Below, one piece after another: positions 18,126 through 26,147 of a stretch of DNA of 64,000 bases. The translations under genes and the position numbers were made by a program. Under the pieces are notes generated by a model. It saw only the letters and a list, made by a program, of their open reading frames with translations. It made no database searches and was not told where the DNA came from. Within the stretch, counting starts at the first letter, position 1. Each line of letters opens with the position of its first letter. The stretch is from an uncultured Roseobacter sp. (lineage in GTDB: Bacteria; Pseudomonadota; Alphaproteobacteria; Rhodobacterales; Rhodobacteraceae): the NCBI RefSeq assembly GCF_947495275.1, contig NZ_CANLYL010000006.1, positions 124,001 through 188,000 of the forward strand, in the 5' to 3' direction.

Positions 18126-18317
18126 GATGGCAGGTCTCCTGACTTGCGGGTCTGGGCTTGCCCGATCCTTCCCGAATGCCATGGCATTCAGTGGTGATCA
18201 TCGGGGTCACTCGCCGCTTACAGTTGCGGGGGCAGTCACGGAATCAGCACGTTCTGGCGCTTCACCGTATTCCCTTTTCATCCCGGAATCGTTTCGCTCC
18301 TCCGGGAACCATCAGGT
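18126..18317 (-). promoter_or_regulatory. Cobalamin (B12) riboswitch
   Basis: Read on the minus strand it has the main conserved blocks in order: GGTTCCCGGAGGAGCG start, the B12 core GACTGCCCCCGCAACTGTAAG (about 18211-18237), GCCACTG-like and GGGAAGG segments, and the closing AAGTCAGGAGACCTGCC (about 18129-18147). It lies upstream of the DUF1636 gene, leaving ~120 bases of leader in which the expression platform must sit. Coordinates are good to about 10 bases. Confidence 0.93.
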
Positions 18318-18357
18318 CTTTTGTCGGGGACAAACGGCAAGGCGTCAAGGCGTGAAA

Positions 18358-19365
18358 TCAGCTCAGGTACTCTCTTGTCGTTTTCGGTAGTTTTGCCAGA
18401 CTAGCCTCTAGCCGACTGGTCCATTTTGGCCCACGTGCGAGGGCCGTTTCATAGGCTTCCTTGAGCTCATCAGGTCGCAATTCTGCAAGTGCGCGGATCA
18501 GAAATTCCGCTTGTGCGCGATCTTTCATCGATTTTTGAGCGTCAGGCCCCCCAGCCCTGCGATCTGCCACAATCAATTTGTGGATCGCATATTTTTCAGG
18601 CCGCGGGATCTGTATCAACACACCGGATCGATAGAGTGACGCTGCTGGTATTGGGTCGTCCAGGAGGTAATCGAGGTGTCGCAAGGCAATTGCGCTGACC
18701 CCGAGAGCCGGCAGGTCCCGCACACCCTCGTCGCGTTGCGCCGGCATCAGAAACTCCACCAGGGTTTCACCGCCACCTTGGGACCAGCGCCATGTGCGCG
18801 TGTGATCTATGGATGGCATCGGCTGGAATTTCAGATCACTGAAAACTTCTGCCAGCGGCGTTTCCACCGCATCACCAACTGCAAAGGATAATCGCTCAAA
18901 ACTGCCAATGTCGATGTCACCAGTCTGCGCCAACTGATCAAATCCCAACCGAACCCCAAGTTCGCCTTCGTAATGTCTGAAAGCCACCGTTCCCACCAAC
19001 GTCCCGCCGAGCCGAAATACCCCGGTGCGTGCAAAAGCACTGAGCAAGCTGCCCGTGCGTTGGTCGGCAGAGGCGTACCCTTCAGCTCTCAACACTCTGA
19101 CCAAACGCGTTTGTTCGCGCTTCCGTTCTGCCTCCGCTGCCTTCAGGTCTTTGGCCTGCTCAAGCCGCCCACGCAATTCCGAGCTATCCGGACCGATGTA
19201 TTTCTGGGCCATAGTATTGCCGACCCTATATTTATCGTACCAAAAAACACGCCCTTTGACGGTCACGGCAACGGCCGTTCCCTTTAGGTTTGAGACCAGA
19301 TCATCGCGCAGGAGCCGTAGAAGGTCGTGGTAGGCCGACATCCCGATCTGAGAGTGGAACTTCAT
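18358..19365 (-). CDS. Nucleotidyltransferase-fold protein (GSU2403/NTP_transf_8-like)
   Basis: 335 residues. The N-terminal third is charged and coiled-coil-like (SSELRGRLEQAKDLKAAEAERKREQ). It is followed by FRLGGTLVGTVAFRHYEGELG and TGDIDIGSFE, the G-G...D-x-D pattern of a nucleotidyltransferase catalytic core, and a helical C-terminal part. This resembles the NTP_transf_8 family, related to AbiEii-type and MNT-type enzymes. No partner antitoxin adjoins it. The start at 19365 has only a weak GGA; ATG at 19341 is an alternative. The AT-rich promoter bears two palindromic repeats, so expression is probably tightly repressed. The target (tRNA, protein or small molecule) is unknown. Confidence 0.7.
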   Translation of the reverse strand: MKFHSQIGMSAYHDLLRLLRDDLVSNLKGTAVAVTVKGRVFWYDKYRVGNTMAQKYIGPDSSELRGRLEQAKDLKAAEAERKREQTRLVRVLRAEGYASADQRTGSLLSAFARTGVFRLGGTLVGTVAFRHYEGELGVRLGFDQLAQTGDIDIGSFERLSFAVGDAVETPLAEVFSDLKFQPMPSIDHTRTWRWSQGGGETLVEFLMPAQRDEGVRDLPALGVSAIALRHLDYLLDDPIPAASLYRSGVLIQIPRPEKYAIHKLIVADRRAGGPDAQKSMKDRAQAEFLIRALAELRPDELKEAYETALARGPKWTSRLEASLAKLPKTTREYLS

Positions 19366-19368
19366 TTG

Positions 19369-19444
19369 TTATCCAGCAAAAATATATTTTGTTGTATAAT
19401 GTCGCATTTCTAACTATACAGCAATAATATATTTAGCTGTATAA
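19369..19444. repeat. Two copies of a 31-bp imperfect palindrome (likely tandem operator)
   Basis: Copies at 19369-19399 and 19414-19444, aligned without gaps. Each has CAGC(A/T-rich core)G(C/T)TG inside flanking TTATA/TATAA arms, and they match each other at most positions. Centre-to-centre spacing is 45 bp. The first copy begins 3 bp upstream of the nucleotidyltransferase ATG, so a bound protein would block transcription or initiation. The local AT content is far above that of the neighbourhood. The binding protein is not encoded next door. Confidence 0.6.
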
Positions 19445-19619
19445 CTACTCTTTGCCAGCTCAAAGCTTACCGCCGTTGTCGGCCGCCCGCGCTTTTGTAC
19501 CGTCAGCTTTGTGCAAAGGCGATCCAAAAACCGGTTTCATTTTTGGTGACCATAACGGTGTTTTTGGATCGGTGCGAAGCACAGATTCGGATAGATTTCC
19601 AACACTTGCCAACAAGAAG

Positions 19620-21506
19620 TCATGCAGAGCGCCGCAACGTACGATCTTTGACCGCTGCCTCAAAAAACGCTTCCAATTCGCGATTGAAGACCTCTGGTTG
19701 ATTGAAGAAAGGCGCATGCCTGCCGCCGGGAATATCGGTTGGATGCCCTTTCCAGACGTTTCCGAAAGGCAGATCAGCAATGTAGCGATGGTTCAGAAAC
19801 GGGTCGTCATCACCGTTCATGATGGCAACCGGGATGTCCCCTTCGCGCAGCATGCGCATCTGGCGCGGCCAGTCGACCACGGTCAGTTTGGTGATCATGT
19901 AATAGCGCGCGCGACCATCCGTGCGGCGCACGTTTCTGTGCAGAAAGGCGCTCTTGTCCGATTTTGGCACGGTGGCATGACTGGCCAGAGTTACCGTTTC
20001 GCGTCCCGTCAGGTATTGCTTTCCCGCCAGAATGATATGCGATTTGGCGTTATGCCCACGGGCAAAATCATCCGGCGCAACGGTCAGCGGCGATGTTCCC
20101 GTGGTCACGACACCGCTGTAGGCCGCCGGATTGCGTGAGGTCAGCTCCAGCGCGTTATATCCCCCCAAAGACCATCCAACGACAAAAGGGCGCTCGACAC
20201 CCAGTTTTTGCAGGATTTCTTCGGCAATATCCGCATAAGCGATCACGTTATAGGTCTGCTCGGGCGATCCGTTGTCGGACACGCCATGCCCGGGCAGATC
20301 AAAAGCAATCAGGCGGTGCCGGTCACGGAAATGGGCGAACTGGTTCTGAAAGGCTTCCTTGCAGGCGGAATTGCCGTGCAAAAACAGGATCGGCGGGCCC
20401 GCATGTTGAGCCGACGGGCCGATATCGACGACAGCAATGCGGCCATGGGCCGTGTCGATCATCTGCTCCGGAATGCCGGTGATTTTCTGACGTACAGCGC
20501 GCTCGGCACCTCTGCGGTAGCGGGCCATCATACTGCTGCGCATGTTCTGGGCAAGCTCCCGCAGCTCCTGAACGACGCCCCAGAGCCCGCCGGGGTAGAA
20601 AATCATCACCGCCACAATCAGAATGGCGATGAGAATGTCACGCCAGGGGCCCAGCGATGCCATGCTTTCAGACAGCAGAATGATGATGAAAGCGGCGATG
20701 ACAGGCCCCCAAATCGTGCCAAGCCCACCGACCAGCAGAATGGACAAAACCAGCGTCAGGCTACCAATGCCAAAGATATCCGGGGAGGCCACACGCACAT
20801 AGGAGCCATAAAACCCCCCCGCGATCCCCACAAAAAACGCACTGACCGCGAGCGTGGCCAGACGGGTTTTCCACTCGGACACACCGCGCGCCTGTGCGTA
20901 ATACTTGTTGTCTCTCAACGCGACAATGCTGCGACCCAGGGCGCTGCGCGTGATCAGAAACAGCGCACCCACCGACCCCACCATGAGCACAAACGCGGTG
21001 TAGTAATAGCCGATCTTGCCGTCCTTGACGAAACGGTATCCGTCGATTTGCAGCATCGGCAGGGTGACCATGCCCGAGGTGCCCCCGGTGATCTGGCTTT
21101 GACTGATGACAATCTGGTAGAGGATCTGGCTGAAGGCGATGGTGACAAGGATCACATACATCCCGTCAAGGCGCAGCACGGGCAGCACCATGAAGGACGC
21201 CACCAGCGCCACAATCGGGCCGGACAGCAGGATCGCCAGCCAGGGGTTTACCCCGTAGGTTTTGGCCAGAATGCCATATGCGTAGATGCCAACGGCGAAG
21301 AGCGCCACATGGGCGAAATTCAGCAAGCCGCCATAGCCGAAACTGAGATCCCAACTGGCTGCAACAATGGCAAAAACCATCGCCAGGATCAGCAGGTGCC
21401 GCAGGTAGGATGCATCAAAGACAAATGGGAAAACCGCCAGCAGGACCACGGTCACGACAGTCGGGATCAGGCCGTTGGTGAGGTGAAATGGGGGATCGTA
21501 GCGCAT
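19620..21506 (-). CDS. LivM-type ABC permease fused to an alpha/beta hydrolase
   Basis: 628 residues from the ATG at 21506, two bases past the LivH stop (the frame is open to 21563, inside livH). Residues 1-315 are a complete LivM-family permease: about 8-10 TM segments, SWDLSFGYGGLLNFAHVALF near the start, and the EAA-like loop ALGRSIVALRDN. A basic linker (316-345) leads to an alpha/beta hydrolase (346-628) with the oxyanion HGN at 377-379, nucleophile elbow GWSLGG (Ser446), an acid at D566-D568 and a His at H597. There is no stop, frameshift or internal start signal at the junction. The LivM C-terminus normally faces the cytoplasm, so the hydrolase would meet the substrate as it enters. 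The substrate is probably an ester, lactone or amide. It is the last gene of its liv operon. Confidence 0.9.
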   Translation of the reverse strand: MRYDPPFHLTNGLIPTVVTVVLLAVFPFVFDASYLRHLLILAMVFAIVAASWDLSFGYGGLLNFAHVALFAVGIYAYGILAKTYGVNPWLAILLSGPIVALVASFMVLPVLRLDGMYVILVTIAFSQILYQIVISQSQITGGTSGMVTLPMLQIDGYRFVKDGKIGYYYTAFVLMVGSVGALFLITRSALGRSIVALRDNKYYAQARGVSEWKTRLATLAVSAFFVGIAGGFYGSYVRVASPDIFGIGSLTLVLSILLVGGLGTIWGPVIAAFIIILLSESMASLGPWRDILIAILIVAVMIFYPGGLWGVVQELRELAQNMRSSMMARYRRGAERAVRQKITGIPEQMIDTAHGRIAVVDIGPSAQHAGPPILFLHGNSACKEAFQNQFAHFRDRHRLIAFDLPGHGVSDNGSPEQTYNVIAYADIAEEILQKLGVERPFVVGWSLGGYNALELTSRNPAAYSGVVTTGTSPLTVAPDDFARGHNAKSHIILAGKQYLTGRETVTLASHATVPKSDKSAFLHRNVRRTDGRARYYMITKLTVVDWPRQMRMLREGDIPVAIMNGDDDPFLNHRYIADLPFGNVWKGHPTDIPGGRHAPFFNQPEVFNRELEAFFEAAVKDRTLRRSA

Positions 21507-21507
21507 G

Positions 21508-22395
21508 TCAGAGTGTTCTCTGATGGTGGCCGAACAGGCCCGAGGGTTTGATGGTGAGCACAACCGTCATCATGGCAAAGAGCATCGCTGGCGCCCAATA
21601 GAGCCCCAGGTAGAAAATGGTGAAACTTTCGACAAGACCAACGATCAGAGCCGCATATATGGGGCTGGTGAACCGCGCAATCCCGCCGAAAATCACAACG
21701 ATCAGCGCTTTCATGAGCGGGTCGGCGCCAAACGTGGGGTTGATGAAGCGGATGGAGCCGACGAAGTATCCCGCCATCCCGGCCATGGCGGCGGAAAGGC
21801 CGAAGGCCAGCGCATAGAGCAGCGGTACGTTCAGCCCCATCAGCTCAGCCGCCTGCCGGTTTTGCGCAACAGCGCGCATTGATCGGCCCGTTCTGGTGCG
21901 TGCCAGCAACCAGCCTGCAAACCCCAGGATGAGCGCGACCATGACAATCAGCGCGATGTCATTGCCCGAAAAGGCGACGGGCCCGATAGAAATTGTGCCC
22001 TCTGCAATCGCGACGATCTGTTTGGCGCGCGGCCCCCAGATCAGCAGCATGGCGTTTTGCAGGATCGTCGCACCCGCAAGGGTCGTGATCACCGTGGCCG
22101 CGATGATATTGTCTTTTCGCTCAAACGGCCGGATGAAGATTTGCTGGAAAAGGATGCCCGCCGCGAACATGACCACCAGCGTCGCACTGAGCCCTGCCAC
22201 ATGTCCCAGCCCCAGCGCCTCAGCATTGGACACCTGCCAACCGATGTAAGCCCCGAGCGCGATGAAAGCACCATGTGAAAAATTGAAGATACCCAATGTC
22301 GACCAAACCACGGCCAGCCCGGAGGCCATGAGCGCGTAGAGTGCGCCCAGCACGATCCCCCCTGACAGGACGAAGAGAAAGCTTTCGACACTCAT
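21508..22395 (-). CDS. LivH-type ABC permease (system 1)
   Basis: 295 residues, multi-TM, HAAT family. The first TM segment carries the LivH signature (GIVLGALYALMASGLAVVWSTLGIFNFSHGAFIALGAYIGW) and the cytoplasmic coupling loop reads RTGRSMRAVAQNRQAAELMGLN. It forms the translocation channel with the LivM-hydrolase fusion. The start ATG overlaps the LivF stop by 4 bases (ATGA), showing translational coupling within the operon. Confidence 0.93.
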   Translation of the reverse strand: MSVESFLFVLSGGIVLGALYALMASGLAVVWSTLGIFNFSHGAFIALGAYIGWQVSNAEALGLGHVAGLSATLVVMFAAGILFQQIFIRPFERKDNIIAATVITTLAGATILQNAMLLIWGPRAKQIVAIAEGTISIGPVAFSGNDIALIVMVALILGFAGWLLARTRTGRSMRAVAQNRQAAELMGLNVPLLYALAFGLSAAMAGMAGYFVGSIRFINPTFGADPLMKALIVVIFGGIARFTSPIYAALIVGLVESFTIFYLGLYWAPAMLFAMMTVVLTIKPSGLFGHHQRTL

Positions 22396-23174
22396 GCGGC
22401 ATGATCTCCGAACAGCATGGCCATAAGATCGTCATGCGAGGGAATTTCGGATTTCTCCAACTTGCGAGAGATCCGACCGTGATCAAAGAGGTAAAGCCGG
22501 TCAATCAACTCGGTCAGAAAGGTTACATCCTGATCAATCAGGATGAGCGGCACGCCGGAGGCTTTGATCTGGCCAACCGCCTGACAAAGCTCCTGCCGCA
22601 GTTTCGGTGACAGGCCCAACGTCGGTTCATCCAGGATCATCAGTTTGGGATTGCCCATCAGCCCTACGGAAATCGCCACCATCTGCCGCTCGCCTCCCGA
22701 CAGGAAGCGGATCTTGCTTTTCAGGCGCTCCCGCAGCCTTGGGAAAAGCGCATGCACCAGTTCGAGCTGGTGGGCCTCATCGCCGCGCCCCCGGCCCGCA
22801 ATCGGCGCAATGGCAAGCGTTTCCGCCACCGTCATTTCCGGAAAAAGCAGATTGCCCTCCGGCACATGGATCAGCCCTGCGCGCGCCACCGTCTTTGGGT
22901 CCATCCGGCGGCGGGTGACCACGTCGTAGTTGAAATTGCGCCATCTGCGCGACCCGCGATCCCCCACCCGGTTCATGCGTTGACCGTCAAAAATGACATC
23001 CCCCGTCCAGGGTGCCAGAACACCGCTGATGGTTTTCATCAGCGTGGATTTGCCATGCCCGTTTGGGCCGAAAAACCCGATGCTTTCACCCGCCTCGATG
23101 GTCAGGTCGATATGGCTGAAAATCTGGATCGGGTCGTATCCGCCCGACAGATTGCGCAATTCCAACAGGCTCAT
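22392..23174 (-). CDS. LivF-type ABC ATPase (system 1)
   Basis: 260 residues. Walker A GPNGHGKST, signature LSGGERQMVAI, Walker B LMILDEPTLGL and an H-loop-like VTFLTELIDRL region are all present; VPEGNLLFPEMTVAETL is the LivF-specific Q-loop area. It energises import through the LivH/LivM pair. Start and stop overlap the neighbouring genes by ATGA. A Gly-His replaces the usual Gly-Ala in the P-loop, which is tolerated. The signature motif here is intact, unlike in the partner LivG. Confidence 0.93.
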   Translation of the reverse strand: MSLLELRNLSGGYDPIQIFSHIDLTIEAGESIGFFGPNGHGKSTLMKTISGVLAPWTGDVIFDGQRMNRVGDRGSRRWRNFNYDVVTRRRMDPKTVARAGLIHVPEGNLLFPEMTVAETLAIAPIAGRGRGDEAHQLELVHALFPRLRERLKSKIRFLSGGERQMVAISVGLMGNPKLMILDEPTLGLSPKLRQELCQAVGQIKASGVPLILIDQDVTFLTELIDRLYLFDHGRISRKLEKSEIPSHDDLMAMLFGDHAA

Positions 23175-23905
23175 GCGGGTGTGCCCAGATAGGCTTCGAT
23201 CACGGTGGGATTGGCGACAACTGTAGCCGGATCACCCAGGGCGATCACCCGGCCCTGATCCAGCACCATTAGCCTGTCTGAAACCTCCATCAGCAATGAC
23301 AGCACATGCTCAACCAGCAGGATGGTCATGCCCAGCTCATTCAGATGCGTGATCAGCGCGCGCATTTTGTCTATTTCGCTGACCGTCAGACCGGACGCCG
23401 GCTCATCAAGCAGCAATACGGCCGGGTCCAGCGCCACGGCCCCCGCGATCATCACCAGTTTGCGCAGATAGACCGGTAATCGCCCGGCCTGCCAGTTGTG
23501 CAGTGTCGCAGGAAAGCCCACCAGATCCAGCGCCTGTTCGGCAAGGGCAATCTTCTGCGCAAATGCAGAGGCCCGGTTCGTCTGCTCGATGGTCACAAGG
23601 ACATTGTCGATGCTCGACAGGTTGCCAAAGACGCTTTCGCGCTGGAAGGTCCGCGCGATTCCGCGCTTGGCGATTTCGTTGTTCGCAAGGTTGGAAATCT
23701 GTGCGCCCTTGAACAGGACGATACCACTGGTTTGAGCGAACGGCACCCGCGTGATTGCGTTGAAAAGCGTGGATTTGCCGGATCCATTGGGCCCGGCAAT
23801 CCCCAATATCTCCCCCGGCCGAACTTCAAAGCTGACACCATCAACCGCCGTCAACGCGCCGAATTTCTTGGTCAGATCAGAAACTACGAGAACGGGTTCA
23901 GACAT
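23171..23905 (-). CDS. LivG-type ABC ATPase with aberrant signature motif (system 1)
   Basis: 244 residues. Walker A GPNGSGKST (38-46), Q-loop TFQRE (86-90), Walker B AVLLLDEP (about 162-169) and switch region VEH (198-200) are intact. Where LivG proteins have LSYGQQRRLEIARAL, this one reads LPVYLRKLVMIAGAV (143-157), without the Gly-Gln of the ABC signature. In the ATPase dimer one composite site would then be degenerate, as in asymmetric ABC transporters; the other (LivG Walker A with LivF LSGGE) is complete. It lies 17 bases after the binding-protein gene. Confidence 0.9.
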   Translation of the reverse strand: MSEPVLVVSDLTKKFGALTAVDGVSFEVRPGEILGIAGPNGSGKSTLFNAITRVPFAQTSGIVLFKGAQISNLANNEIAKRGIARTFQRESVFGNLSSIDNVLVTIEQTNRASAFAQKIALAEQALDLVGFPATLHNWQAGRLPVYLRKLVMIAGAVALDPAVLLLDEPASGLTVSEIDKMRALITHLNELGMTILLVEHVLSLLMEVSDRLMVLDQGRVIALGDPATVVANPTVIEAYLGTPA

Positions 23906-23922
23906 TGCGCGCGTCCCAAGGC

Positions 23923-25152
23923 TCAGTTGGACATCCAGGGCGGCAGCATGAACGACCCGTTGGCATAGGCGTCGGGTTCAAACAGCACGCGTTCACCATC
24001 CTGAATCTGCCAGAAAGAGACCGGAACGTGGTCATTGCTTTGCAGGGCGACATGGGTGTCGGGATCGAATTCAAGATTGCCTGCGGCGGTCGGGCGTTTG
24101 ATCTGCCCGATGGCTGCGGCGATGGCTTTGCGGTCTGTGGGATCACCCACCGCCTGCAAGGCCTCGAAATAGAAATTGGTCATCTCATAAAGGCCAACAC
24201 CGTAAGCACCGGACGCCACGCCAAAACGGGCCTCATATTCCGCCATCAAAGCCTTGCCGCGAGGCCATTTGTCGCTGTTCAGGGGCGCATTGATCAGGTT
24301 GTAAAGAACGCCCGTAGAGTTCTCGCCCGTCAGGGACACAAACTCCGGCACCGACGGCGCATATTGCAAAAAGACCAGCGAATTTGTCGGGCTGTCCAGA
24401 AACTGGTTGAGAAACAGCGCCGAATTGCCTGGCAGATAATCCGTGTTGATGATCAGATCAGGGTTCGTGTCACGCACTTTGGCCAGAACGGCCCGCCAAT
24501 CTCCGACTTCGCCAAAAGGCACCAGTTCGTCGACAACAATGCGCCAGCCGCCTTCTTCAAAGGAGACCTTCATGCCTTCCGAAATGGTTCTGGAATAGGC
24601 GTTGTCCGATGAAATGATAGCCACCGATTTGTCACGCAGGGTGATCTCGCCCCGGTCCGCCAAAGCTTCGATCGCTGGTCTGACATCCGTTTCATACCCT
24701 TTGAACGACGCCGTGTACGACCAGCAACACCAGTAATAATCGATGTCCTGAGTGGTGATGGCGGCAAAGGACGGTGAGGGGCCGGCGGCAATGTAGGGCA
24801 TATCCGCTTCCGCCATCAGATCGACCTCGAATAGCGACAGGGATGCGTAACCCGTCAGCATGAACTCAATGCCATCCGTGCCCAAAAGCCGTTCCGCCGC
24901 TGAGGAGACATTTGCCGCCGAGCCGTCTTTGACATCGGCAACCACAACTTCGAAAGTGTACCCAGCGATCCCGCCTTTTTCATTTATCTCGTCGACGGCC
25001 CAGTTAACGCCATTGACGAATTCCTGTCCGTCAGCTGCGGAGGGCCCTGTCAGCGGTGCAAGCAGGCCGATTTTCGTCACTTCCGCCCAGACGGCTGGAG
25101 CAGCCAGAACCAGCCCGCCAGCGGCACAGATCGACACGATGTGTTGTTTCAT
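23923..25152 (-). CDS. HAAT-family ABC substrate-binding protein (LivK-like, system 1)
   Basis: 409 residues with a Sec signal peptide (MKQHIVSICAAGGLVLAAPAVWA) and the type I periplasmic-binding fold of the Peripla_BP_6 family (IGLLAPLTGPSAADGQEFVNGVNWAVDEINEKGG). It binds the substrate and delivers it to the LivH/LivM pair. The hydrolase fused to LivM suggests a ligand other than a plain branched-chain amino acid, such as an amide, ester or aromatic compound. A GGGGG ribosome site precedes the ATG. It is the first gene of the operon, divergent from the luxR-type gene. Confidence 0.9.
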   Translation of the reverse strand: MKQHIVSICAAGGLVLAAPAVWAEVTKIGLLAPLTGPSAADGQEFVNGVNWAVDEINEKGGIAGYTFEVVVADVKDGSAANVSSAAERLLGTDGIEFMLTGYASLSLFEVDLMAEADMPYIAAGPSPSFAAITTQDIDYYWCCWSYTASFKGYETDVRPAIEALADRGEITLRDKSVAIISSDNAYSRTISEGMKVSFEEGGWRIVVDELVPFGEVGDWRAVLAKVRDTNPDLIINTDYLPGNSALFLNQFLDSPTNSLVFLQYAPSVPEFVSLTGENSTGVLYNLINAPLNSDKWPRGKALMAEYEARFGVASGAYGVGLYEMTNFYFEALQAVGDPTDRKAIAAAIGQIKRPTAAGNLEFDPDTHVALQSNDHVPVSFWQIQDGERVLFEPDAYANGSFMLPPWMSN

Positions 25153-25219
25153 TTAGACTACCCCCAATGTGAATTTTCACGAATGAGGCAATCTGCACAC
25201 GCAGGGCATTCTCATGTCC

Positions 25220-25237
25220 ACTATCAGATTTGATAGT
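25220..25237. promoter_or_regulatory. Candidate lux/tra-box palindrome
   Basis: ACTATCA-GATT-TGATAGT, an 18-bp inverted repeat with perfect 7-base arms. Length and centre (CAGATTTG) resemble the 18-bp TraR box (core GCAGATCTGC). It lies 15 bases before the luxR-type start and in the divergent region with the Liv operon, so it could mediate autoregulation or control of the importer. Confidence 0.5.
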
Positions 25238-25252
25238 TTGAAGGGGAAGGAT

Positions 25253-25951
25253 ATGCAGGTTTCAGAGTTTGCTGATTGCGAAAACTTCAATGACCTTGAG
25301 GCCAGGATCGAAGACTACTGCGCCCGTTTTGGTCTGACCTTCTTTTCTTATCTGATGCTTCGGGGCAGTCACAATCAGCCTACGCGCTTTCTGTCCAACT
25401 ACGAAACCGAATGGAGCAGCCGCTACGTCAGTAAATCTTATCAACATTACGATCCCGTGGCGGTGAAATCCAAAGGGTCCCGGCTTCCATTCTTCTGGAA
25501 CCAGGGCAGATTCTTGAAACCATTTGTAAAGTTGCAAAAACGGGTTTTTCACGAAGCTCGCGCATTCAGAATATCAGCCGGATATTCCATACCCGTTGCG
25601 GGGCCGGATGGTGATCTGGCGGTTTTGACCATGGCCGATCCAGATGAGAGGCATCTGGTGGACGTTATCCGCTCGGAGGGTTCCGGACTACTCATGTCCG
25701 CGCTGCAAGTGCATGATCAGGCAATGGTCCTTTCGGCATCGCCGCGCAGTAGCCAACTGGCCGAACTCACCGATCGTGAACTCGATTGTCTGAAATGGAC
25801 TGCAGATGGCAAAACCAGTGATGAAATTGCTGAGATCGTTTTGATCTCGGCACCTACGGTGAACTACCATCTGAACAAGGCGGTAACCAAACTGCACGCC
25901 GCCAACCGACTTCATGCCGCGATTATCGCGGTGCGAAACGGGATCATTTGA
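25253..25951 (+). CDS. LuxR-type quorum-sensing regulator (solo)
   Basis: 232 residues: autoinducer-binding domain (about 1-155) and LuxR HTH (LTDRELDCLKWTADGKTSDEIAEIVLISAPTVNYHL). The six invariant ligand-pocket residues of LuxR proteins all fall at the correct spacing: W and Y in EWSSRYV, D and P in HYDPV, W in PFFW and G in ISAGYS. So a canonical acyl-homoserine lactone response is expected. No luxI-type synthase lies in the window, making this a solo. A longer frame starts at 25214, but the ATG at 25253 follows AAGGGGAAGG directly and leaves the lux-box-like palindrome outside the gene, so I prefer it. It is divergent from the Liv operon. Confidence 0.9.
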   Translation: MQVSEFADCENFNDLEARIEDYCARFGLTFFSYLMLRGSHNQPTRFLSNYETEWSSRYVSKSYQHYDPVAVKSKGSRLPFFWNQGRFLKPFVKLQKRVFHEARAFRISAGYSIPVAGPDGDLAVLTMADPDERHLVDVIRSEGSGLLMSALQVHDQAMVLSASPRSSQLAELTDRELDCLKWTADGKTSDEIAEIVLISAPTVNYHLNKAVTKLHAANRLHAAIIAVRNGII

Positions 25952-26147
25952 CCAAAGGCGAAACAGCGTTGCATCAATTGCCGATAGCTGTCCGATTTTG
26001 GCACCGGCGCGCAGCAAGCAATCGGTCGCTATGTGATCAAAGAAAATACAACCGTATTCGAAAACTTTATCGGTTCGGATGGCAAATCGGCTTGTTGGTA
26101 CCACGAAAACACCGCTAGGTTTGTGCGGAACAACACCGAGGCCCAAG

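Noticed and set aside
18008-18187. 60-codon N-terminal extension of the DUF1636 frame
   Set aside because: It runs back into the cobalamin riboswitch and is low in family similarity; the ATG at 18007 matches the known family start.
20208-21551. 447-codon open frame on the plus strand opposite the LivM-hydrolase gene
   Set aside because: His/Gln/Asp-rich translation with no domain; explained by the codon usage of the minus-strand permease.
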